Assembly: GCA_014529385.2 (NCBI GenBank)
Contig: CM043952.1
Coordinates: forward strand, 149,261,057-149,325,056
Source of the DNA: Adiantum capillus-veneris
Lineage: Eukaryota; Streptophyta; Polypodiopsida; Polypodiales; Pteridaceae
Direction of reading: 5' to 3'
DNA length: 64,000 bases
Part shown: piece after piece, positions 55,731 through 64,000 of the stretch
Numbering within the stretch: the stretch's first letter is position 1
Layout of the letters: every line of letters starts with the position of its first letter
Notes under the pieces: generated by a model
What the model saw: the letters and a program-made list of their open reading frames with translations, nothing else
What the model was told of the DNA's origin: nothing
Database searches by the model: none
Program-made: the position numbers and the translations under genes

Positions 55731-57079
55731 TCCTTGAAAGGCTATTGGAATGAACATGTGTTACAAACTCATAAAAAAACTTGAACGTTTTCCACAATGT
55801 GGTAGTAATTAGAAAATAGAAATCAAAGTGGTGTAAGAACAATGTGAAAAGTGGGAGGATGATGCCACAAAGGTAAGATTCTATGAATAGGTGAACTCAA
55901 TCAATTGGGTAGCTTTTCAAAGATTTTTGTTAGCTTAAGCTGCTGTAGAGTATACACTTTCCAGGTTGACTTCTATTTAGATGTGTAATGCTGTAGGATA
56001 TGGTGGAGCTCAACAAGCTGTGCCTCTTGCCTTGAGGATCTATGGATTTGAGACTCACAACTCTATGGTGTCTATGTAAAGTATAGAAATTAGAATGTCA
56101 ATTGTTGCATATGGTGTTCCCTTAGTTTTTGCAATGTGAGATAAGACCAACCCTTCACTAGTCATTCATGCATGAACTTACAAATGTAGCAAGTGAAATG
56201 TCCACCGGTTCTCTCACTTTATGGAAATAGGGTTTGAACTTATCAAAGGCACCCCAAACCTCACGCTAGTATCACGGTACATTTTAGTAATCCTAAGAGA
56301 ATGAAATGTTTTCTTGTAGTAGAGAATGAATGTTTGATACTTAGTTGGCTTCAAAATACTGGTTTCCTACGCTACATAGACTTACAATCGGATTGAGCCA
56401 ATGCAAGGAGATCTGCATATGGCTTACCAAAAGTTTGAAATACTCTCCATCATGTATGAGGCTGCTTTTTGTTCACCAAAATATTTTTTTTGGAAGACAG
56501 TGATGAGCATTCTTGACAAGTTTTTTGTAGCACGTGCCTCAAGGATTTAGAAAAAATAGCGGATAGATTAGATATCGTCTGGTGGAATCTATTGCATTGA
56601 ATCAGTTAAAATCAAATACATGGCTTATAGCTTGAGAATCTTTGCTTGTCTGAATAACCAAAATTCATTGAAGTTTACTTCTTTACTGGTACCACAATAA
56701 ATAATGCAACTATTATAGTTTAAGGCAAAGAAATCTCTAAGACCCAATGGGTTTATAATCAAAACATTGGGTTTATAATCAAAACACTAGATTCATTTCT
56801 AGTCATAGAATTAGACATATGTGTGTATCTCCCAATTTTCTCAATGTAAAGGGATCATGGGATAGGTTGCTTGTGTATATAAAGTCACCTTTATGGAAAC
56901 TCAAGTAAAATAGTATGTACAAAAATCATTCCGTTGATCTCTCTTGTTTGCAATGATGTTTGACTATTTTTCTTAAGTAAATTCAAAAAAATAGTTTATA
57001 TAAGGCTAAGTTAAGCTCATGTTATATAGGATGCAATTTATACATCTCTTCAAGAAAAGAAACTTCTCCTTATTCAACT
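55731..57079. other. Unassigned A+T-rich stretch
   Basis: I see no gene. aacccaatgggtttataatcaaaac is partly duplicated near 56740-56790. Confidence 0.4.
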
Positions 57080-57640
57080 ATGACCGCCCTCTTTCAAAGG
57101 TAAAATAACTTAAATCAAACGGAATGCCAAAGTATGGATTGAAAAGATGGATGATTACTTTATTCATGCTGATAATTTCACAAAAAATATAGCTATGTTT
57201 TGTCTTACAAGTGATGCTAAGCTTTGGTGGAAACAACATTGCAAGGACAATGATGTGGCACAAGCCACCCAAACTTGGGAAGGCATTAAGGTTGTTGTAA
57301 AGGAACACTATCTTCCACCCGTTCACGAGTGCCTTAAGAAAGAGGACGAGGACAACATGTCAACCATGGGGACATAATGATGGACAAGGAAAAGAATGCA
57401 GAAGGGCTACAACAAGAGTTCATGTTTCCATAGGGGAACCAAATTTGGGAGAAGAACAAGACAAAAGAGCAACCCTACATGCTGCTATCGACAACCCTTG
57501 GGGCACATCAACAATATGTTGTCATCCAAGCACCTACAAATCACAAAGATGAATCATTTGAACTTATTAGACTGTGGCAATACTCATTCCTTGTTTCCAT
57601 TGAGATGTTTAAGGAGATTAAGGTGTAGTGAACAAAATCT
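57080..57640 (+). pseudogene. Gypsy gag-protease relic
   Basis: At 57147-57330 the plus strand reads MDDYF...LTSDAKLWWKQH...TWEGIKVVVKEHYLPP, the typical gypsy Gag core. Further on (about 57564-57600) LLDCGNTHSLFP resembles the retropepsin active site D-x-G-x-T-H. The zinc-knuckle region between them is lost or scrambled. The relic ends against the copia integrase near 57640. Confidence 0.68.
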
Positions 57641-58441
57641 ATCCTGTCCTTGCTCCTCTTGAGCCCTGACATTTTGTCTTGCACGTGCAGGTCCATCTTC
57701 TTGGAAGACAACTCTTCTAATCTCCTCAACCCTCTCTGGTTTAGAATGATATTTGGATTCATTAAAGTGAACATCATTACTGCGGACAACCTTTTTGGAT
57801 TCGGGATCCCAAAGTCTGTACCCCATCTCACCAGAATTACCATAGCCTAGAAAGATGCACTTTCTACTCTTTGGCTCAAGTTTGTTCCTAAATTCCTTTG
57901 GAACGTGAGTATATGCCTCACAGCCAAAGACTCTGAGATGATTGTATGAGGGCATTTTGCCTGACCATACCATCTCTGGCACTAAATCCTTCTGCAAAAC
58001 CTTGCTGGGAGATCTATTTACAAGATGAACAGCTGTTGATACAGCTTCAGCCCAAAACCCATTTGGCAGCTGTGCATTAGACAACATACTTCTGACCTTC
58101 TCTCGTATGGTCCTATTCATCCTCTCAGCAACACCATTTTGAGGAGGATTGTAAGGAGTAGTAAGTTCACGTTTTATACCTTTTGACTCACAAAAATCCT
58201 GAAAGGCCTTTGAAACATACTCTCCACCATTTTCAGTGCGTAAGCATTTAAGCTTCTTGCCACTCTGATTCTCCACAAGTGTCACAAACGTTTTGAAAAC
58301 ACTAAACGCTTCATCCTTGTGCTTGAGAAAGTAAACCCATACTTTCCTCGAGTAATCATCTATGAATGTCATAAAGTAAGAAGCTCCCCCTAGAGATAGG
58401 TTAGGCATAGGTCCACACAAATCACTATGAACAAGTGCCAA
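57584..58441 (-). pseudogene. pol: Copia integrase, truncated
   Basis: VHSDLCGPMP and FIDDYSRKVWVYFLK mark the first Asp of the D,D,E core. LRTENGGEY carries the second Asp position (here LRTEN, Asp replaced by Glu or shifted), and YNPPQNGVAERMNRTI carries the Glu. The insert then runs to the GKMPSYNHLRVFGCEAY and CIFLGYG blocks. Homology ends about residue 265 (EDGPARARQ), after which the frame runs into unrelated DNA. It is separated from the gag-protease ORF by a frameshift near 58.58 kb and an in-frame TAG near 58.48 kb. Without reverse transcriptase it is a dead fragment. Confidence 0.85.
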
Positions 58442-59949
58442 CTGTGTATCTCTTCTACTGCTTCTATGCTTATTTGGCTACTGTGTTTTCTTACCATACA
58501 GACAATGTTCACAGAATTCAAAATCATTAAATGAAATGCCAAGCAAATAACCAAAACGAGACAAGATTCCATTCCCTTCTTGGACATATGTCCTAACCGG
58601 CTATGCCACAAAGAAACGTTCGGCTGCTCGGTTACATTGATTACATTTTTAGAGACATTTGATACATAAATCATGTAAATTCCTCCAGACTTTACTCCAT
58701 GTGCTACTGTCATAGAACCCTTGGATATCTTCCACATGTTCTGTCCAAAAGTGGTGACGTAGCCAGCATCATCAAGTAAACCTGTGCTGATCAAGCTCTT
58801 TGTAATTGCGGGAACATGTCTCACATTCTTCAGCATGAAAGAAGAACCATTCTGAAACTTCAATTGAACATCTCCAACACCTAAGATCTCACATGTCTGC
58901 CCATTGCCTAGCCGAACATGATCTTTAGTGGTCACATAAGAGGTAAACCACTCCTTGTTTGGAGACACATGAAGTGATGCCCCTGAGTCTATAATCCAGT
59001 CACTCAGTGCATTTCCATCAGATGCTGTAAGAAGAGCTGAGTCCATTGTATTCTTCAAGAAGTAGATGTCTCCTGACACTAGACTGTCATCCTCTGCAAC
59101 AGTGTTTGTCACATTTATTTCTTGAATCTTCACTGAGGACTTGTTCTTCTCATCATGGTCTTCAGCTTTCTCTTTGCCTTTTTCTGTTTTCCATTCTCTG
59201 CAGTCTCTTTTCATGTGACCCTTCTTGCCACAATGGTAGCATTCTATGTCACTCTTGCCTTTAGCACTACGGGACTTGCTACGAGACTGATTCCTCTTTC
59301 CACTTTTGTACTTTTCTTTGGTCCTTCCCCTGACAACTAAGGCTGCTCCTTTGCCTTTGTCCATTGTCTTTCTATTGGTTTCTTCAGTAAGCAGACTTCC
59401 TTCTACACCTGCTATGTTCAAACCATCTGGAGGTGCAGAATTACTCAAAGCTGTGCGAAAAGTGTCCCAACTTTCCGGCAATGTGATCAACAGGAACATA
59501 GCTCTATCAGGTTCATCAAACTTGACACCTTGAGCTGACAATTGACTGTAGATTGTGTTGAATTCATTCAGATGATTGAACATCGGTGTCCCTTCTTTCA
59601 TCTTCAAGTCAACAAGCTTCTTAAGTCAGTATACCTGTGAAGCTGCACTCTGCTTCTCATAAAGATCACTCAGCTTTAACCATGCTTGATAAGCCGACAT
59701 CTCGTCTGCTACATTGAAGTAAACTCTTTCTGCCAAAGTCAGCATAATGGTAGAAAGTGCCAATTCATCCATTTCGCTCCATTCATCTTCGTCCATATCT
59801 TCTGGTTTTATCCCCTTGAGCTTTATAGGTTTTATCTGCTTCTTTTGTACCAACACGTACCAAATCTGATTCTTCCACAATGGGAAATTGGTTCCATCCG
59901 GCTTCTTGATATTGTAAAGAGCAGTGTCCTGTGATCCAGCCGTAGCTAT
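58390..59949 (-). pseudogene. gag: Copia Gag and protease, decayed
   Basis: The frame starts at an ATA (59947-59949) where an ATG is expected (I-A-T-A-G-S). It continues with KKPDGTNFPLWKNQIW and is stopped by TGA at 59626-59628. It reopens as LKKLVDLKMKEGTPMFNHL, includes the zinc knuckle CYHCGKKGHMKRDC (about 59240) and the protease motif DWIIDSGASLHVSP (about 59000), and reaches the integrase finger (WHSRLGHMSKKGM, about 58590) before the frame shifts. Gag would form the particle and the protease would process it. Both point defects are G-to-A on the coding strand. Confidence 0.87.
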
Positions 59950-60993
59950 GCTTCACAATAGCCCTGTAAACTGATCTCTGAACCAATATCAACCTGTCAA
60001 ATGAACCAAGCAAGCTTCAGATTCTGCATAAATTTCGGCAGAGTCTCCTTTGTAGAATGGCTCTGCTGTACTAAAAAACAAACCAAAAAACAGCTCAAAA
60101 AACCATTGTCTCTCTAACACTGTAAGCTGTGGGTAAACCTGTCCTGCACCTGTACTGTCTCTCACTGTCCTGTCACTGTCTTGTAAGCATAGACTGCGAT
60201 AATGCCTCAACGGTAGTAAAGCAAAGATGCAATCCCAACTGTCTAACTCACAGTCAATACATCCTAGCTGCCTATCTAAGGGTGCTCGAGGGATCGCTCC
60301 AAGACCTGTATCACCGAAAGGATCTCAACATTCGAGAATCCCCCAGCTCAATAAAACCTCACTCGACCCTCAACAAAGGCTGCAGTAAATCTGACAGTAC
60401 ATAGACTTCCCACAAAGTCATACATCCACAAATTTCCCACTATATGTTGTAACTGCTGCGACGGTTGTTTGCTGCGTGACTCACAGCCAGCAAACCCTCA
60501 ACAGACATACATCATCTCTGACAATACATCCCATGTGGAAGTACCTGCAATGTCAGGATGAAATATGGAATATCAAGCAGCAAACACAAGCTACCTGATG
60601 AACTAGTGAATGTCGCCTACAGTCTGTGTGTAGATGCGCCCGTGTCGTATGTGACACGCCTCCAAGAACTGTGAGCCGTCCTTCAATGTGTAGACAGCCA
60701 CAAATCAACACTCTGGGAGTACCGATATCCTCAGCACCTGCAGTCGTAGGCCGAAACCCCAAATTTGCAGAGTCGGATCTGCACCCGCCGAGACGACGTA
60801 GTCGAAAATGGCCTGCGCAGTACTTTGTCGAAGCCAAACGGTGGCCGAGTTGACCTCAGAATGAAATTCTGAGAACACCAAGCCCTTCGGATTCTCCCAC
60901 TGGATTTGGGACCGTGTCTTTGCCTGTCGAATTTCACTCCAATCTGAGTGGTGACTCTAGCCTCCTGCAGTGCTGTCCCGAGCCTCGATCTGA

Positions 60994-61005
60994 GCTCTGA
61001 TACGA
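60994..61005 (-). other. Primer binding site (tRNA-iMet) of the copia element
   Basis: The minus strand reads TCGTATCAGAGC two bases inside the LTR, 11 of 12 matching initiator-Met tRNA. Confidence 0.82.
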
Positions 61006-61007
61006 GT

Positions 61008-61199
61008 TGAAGGAGTACGAGCGGAAGTGTGACGCGAGAGAGAGTGCGAGAAGAAGAGCACGACAATATGGTGAACTCGCTCTACAGTAATGTGTAGAGC
61101 ATAGTGAGTTCTTATTAGGTTTTTACAAAAGAATATGTGTACATACCTGGCAGCCCGCCGACTTACCTGGGCGACCACATTGGGCTTTATACCCCAACA
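61008..61199 (-). repeat. 5' LTR of the copia element
   Basis: On its own strand it begins TGTTGGGGTATAAAGCCC and ends CTCCTTCA. Its length, ends and distance to the primer site match the LTRs at 24.5 and 27.1 kb. The TATAAA just inside the LTR start is worth noting as a possible TATA box. Confidence 0.75.
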
Positions 61200-62137
61200 G
61201 CTCGCCCGACAACATTTCGTCACCCTGACCAACCTTCAAAATTCAATGCACAAAGAGAAGAGGTAGGCTTTGAGCACTAGTAGCCAGCCCTAACTGCGGA
61301 GGGACAACCACTTGGCTACATGCTACTCATTGATTAAAAGTCACACATGCTTGCCTAAATGGCTAGTATGACACAAAATGCCATGCCCACCTACAAATGC
61401 GAAGGGGGTGGGTGCCTAGTGTGACAGGGGCCTTAGTCTCACTAAAGCTATATCTCCCTATGGATTCTACTGGCAAAAATAGGGTGGAGTCAAGCTATCC
61501 CATCCCCCCCCCCCCCCCCCAAAGGCACTTGCTCACACATAAAGGATAGTGAAAGATATAGCCCACCTATTTGTCATTTTTATTTCCAACAAACCCATTT
61601 TGGATCCCTTGCTCAACGCATTAGGGTTTGTACCCACCTGGCAACAATTACTGTTAGGATAGTTTGTAGGTGTCGTCTCACACGCTAGGAATAGACTTAG
61701 GGCTGCATTTTTTGGGTTAAATTACATGCAAAGGAACATCATCTTATATGAAGTTTTCTAAAAAAATTGTGTAAGAAATTTAGAGAAAGAAATCTACGTG
61801 TTGGAGGATGCTACCACAAACTACACATTCTTGATTGCTGAAGCTAGAGAGGATGGGTTTGATTGCTTGAAGAACAAAATCGATGAAGAGCTAGAGATTT
61901 ACAAGCACACCCTTGCCAAGTCTAACATACTGCTAGCTCGGGCTCAATCTCAATTAGATTTACTTCTCTTTGAATGAAACTATTGATGTATAAGTCTCCC
62001 CCTACTTCTAGAGGGATCAGGAGGTAAAACTTTTGTCTCTCCCTTAATTTATTCACTTAAAAAATGAATATCCTCAAAGAAAGAAAAGTTGAAAGAGAAA
62101 AAGAGAGAAGAGGAAAAGGAAAGAGAGACAAAAAAGT

Positions 62138-62140
<3 letters not shown>
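61200..62140. other. Mostly unassigned stretch with C17 run and a short coding-like fragment
   Basis: C17 lies at 61504-61520. At about 61800-61977 the plus strand is open without a start (…FLIAEAREDGFDCLKNK…) and looks like a short helical, possibly coiled-coil, fragment ending at a stop. I cannot identify it. Confidence 0.35.
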
Positions 62141-62192
<52 letters not shown>

Positions 62193-62448
62193 CCAAGGAA
62201 TAAGAGAGAGGGGGCAAATGAAACATGCGGACTCACCAAAACCCCTATCTAAGAAATCTTGACAGAGGAGACAAATTTTTCCCAACTATTTGGTCCAAAT
62301 TTTGAAGGATTTACTAGTTTTTACACTAGAACTTGTCGAGTTCATTAAAAACCAATAAAATGTAGCATAAATTTGTGATCAATGTGGCAAGACTGAGCAA
62401 TTATGGATGCGTGTGAGTTTGAGTGAAAGGTGGTAAAGGGGTGTGGGT

Positions 62449-62491
<43 letters not shown>

Positions 62492-62600
62492 GGGAAGTAT
62501 GTAGAGGTGGATTGTGTGTGTGAGTGAGTGGGGACGTAAATAGAGGTTGAGTGAATGAGAAGAGAGGGAGGGGGGGAGGGAGGGGGGGAGGGGGGGGGCA
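62141..62600. repeat. Microsatellites: (GA)25, (GT)n(GA)n and G-rich tract
   Basis: GA spans 62141-62190, GT 62447-62472 runs straight into GA 62473-62490, and GGGAGG-rich sequence lies at 62562-62598. Confidence 0.95.
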
Positions 62601-63473
62601 AGTGGGAGAGAGATGATCTAGGAGACAAATTTGAGGAGTTAATGGGGAGATATGAAGCTAAAAAATACATGGACGAGGTTAATAAATGTTGGGATAAATG
62701 CAGCATTGCCTCGGGGCCGGACATCTAGTGTTCGGCCACCCACTGACTACACTGACCATTGATCTTATTCCTTCTACATAAAATAATGAGGGCTCTTACT
62801 TATTCACTACTGAGTACTCCACCCACACACAATCTATTACTCTACACTCACTGCACATGCACGCGCACATGCACAGCATAGCTTTTGCAATGGCATGCTC
62901 TTTAACTAGTATCGAAGTGCAAGGGAGGGAATGATGAAAACAACCTTGACATTACATCATGGAGAGCACAACAAAAGTAGGAAGAAGAGTTTTTGCAACT
63001 CATTTTTGCCATTTTCGTGCTCCAAAATAGAGTTTTTTGCATATCTTTGTCGTACGAAGTTAGATAGATATGATCTTGGAGTTTAGTTTTGGATTTTGGC
63101 CCATTTTAGACGTGATAAAAATGTCAATTATTTTTTTAAAATGATGATCAAAAGTATAGCAAGTGTAGCAACAACAGGTTTGTTCTGTACTTTTGGGCCA
63201 AAAAATGATGTTTTTGGCATATCTCTCACACTCGAATTCGGATCTATGGAATCTAAGAGTCTACCCTGGCAACGTTTCTTGATGTTCTAGATGGGTTGGT
63301 GATATCAAAATTTTGAACTTTTGAACGATGAATTTTTTGCAGTAACCCACTGTAATTTGTACGCATAGAAGCTTTGATAGTTGGACTCATACAGTGCAGA
63401 GCATTATGTAGTTTGCATCTCTGAATATGTATGTCACACTATGGTGCTATTTGAGCGTGGATTTACCTCTTAT
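62601..63473. other. Unassigned stretch
   Basis: I see no gene. Two similar phrases GCATATCT...CGAA occur near 63040 and 63220. Confidence 0.4.
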
Positions 63474-64000
63474 CACTACAAGAGGTTTTGTGCTCTTGTG
63501 ACGTTGTTAGCGACGGAAATACATTGGGTTTTTATAACCCCCAGTGTCGCTAACAGCGTTGATACAAGAACGTCGCTATAACAGTCTCTATATGCGTCGC
63601 TATAACCATCGCTATATAGCGACGATCATAGCGACGTTTACAGGCCATCTATAGCGACGTTTATAGCGATGCTGCAGAGCCTTATGTAGCGACGGTCATA
63701 GCGACGCCCGAGAGGAAAAGAATTTGGTGGTAGGGCATCCATCAACCATATTGAATATTTCATTAATTGATTCACCTTTGAAAAAAAGTGCAAGCTTAGA
63801 TATAGACCCAAAGTACTCATCCACAAGACAATATAACCATTAACTCCATCATCCATAGTACTGTTTGCAGAATAAAGATACAAAACACAAAACTGACAAG
63901 CGTAAATTGATGAAAGTAAATCAGTGACAATTGTAGACATCATAGGCAAAATCACTTGATTGTTAAACTTTGCAAATGTAAAAGTTACAACACCATTGTC
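63474..64000. mobile_element. CACTA transposon, left end, running off the window
   Basis: CACTACAAGAGG at 63474 matches the usual plant CACTA terminus CACTACAAGAAA. About 35 bp in, the subterminal repeat TAGCGACG appears about ten times up to 63706. Three copies are inverted (63545, 63571, 63595) and the rest direct (63508, 63617, 63629, 63652, 63664 with one mismatch, 63687, 63699). Such arrays bind the element's transposase in known CACTA families. The right end and any transposase lie outside the window. A 105-codon minus-strand ORF (63638-63955) has no recognisable domain. Confidence 0.78.

Larger units (their letters stand above)
57620..61199 (-). mobile_element. 3'-truncated Ty1/copia element with gag, protease and integrase
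   Basis: On the minus strand a 192-bp 5' LTR (61008-61199), iMet primer site, about 1-kb leader, gag, protease and integrase follow in copia order. The element is cut off inside the integrase C-terminus near 57630, so reverse transcriptase, RNase H and the 3' LTR are missing. The coding part has a lost start codon, one TGA, a frameshift and a TAG. Confidence 0.85.

Overview
This window looks like nuclear DNA of a land plant, in a repeat-dense intergenic region. It is A+T-rich and full of (CA)n, (GA)n and (TA)n microsatellites. It holds no rRNA, tRNA or CRISPR array, and no host gene I can recognise. Nearly everything I can identify is a transposable element: Ty3/gypsy and Ty1/copia LTR elements primed by tRNA-iMet or tRNA-Asp, CACTA-type DNA elements, a LINE relic and a Penelope-like element (PLE). 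A PLE with this reverse transcriptase signature is unusual for a flowering plant, so a fern, lycophyte, bryophyte or gymnosperm seems more likely. That placement is inference.

Layout. 1-7.2 kb: a decayed PLE (reverse transcriptase motifs about 2.36-4.07 kb) between direct repeats 6,627 bp apart. 7.2-8.3 kb: repeat debris. 8,342-17,169: a young, nearly intact chromovirus-like gypsy element on the minus strand with 1,516-bp LTRs. It is joined in tandem to a 5'-truncated second copy ending at 19,970; the duplicated 4,317 bp differ at only four positions I could find. 20.0-20.9 kb: simple repeats. 21.4-32.8 kb: an old relative of the same gypsy, split into a 3' half (21.4-23.85 kb) and a 5' half (30.9-32.8 kb) by about 7 kb of nested insertions. 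These comprise a copia pol fragment, which is itself interrupted by a 2.83-kb non-autonomous LTR element (24,533-27,365) with a perfect TTCAC target duplication, plus another gypsy integrase relic. 33-40.4 kb: non-coding DNA with tandem duplications and microsatellites. 40.5-43 kb: LINE reverse transcriptase relic. 44,129-45,431: a short non-autonomous CACTA-like element.

46,758-55,725 is an 8.97-kb plus-strand LTR element. It encodes a long Gag with four zinc knuckles and an aspartic protease, but no reverse transcriptase, RNase H or integrase. Two in-frame stops interrupt a single reading frame of about 1,700 codons. From 57.1 kb come a plus-strand gypsy gag-protease relic, then a minus-strand copia element with gag, protease and integrase but no reverse transcriptase (57.6-61.2 kb). 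At 63,474 a CACTA element with clustered TAGCGACG subterminal repeats begins and runs off the window.

The genes here do not form a pathway. They show layers of insertion of different ages: the chromovirus is very recent (one LTR difference seen), the gag-protease element is older (about eleven LTR substitutions), and the split gypsy, copia, LINE and PLE relics are old.
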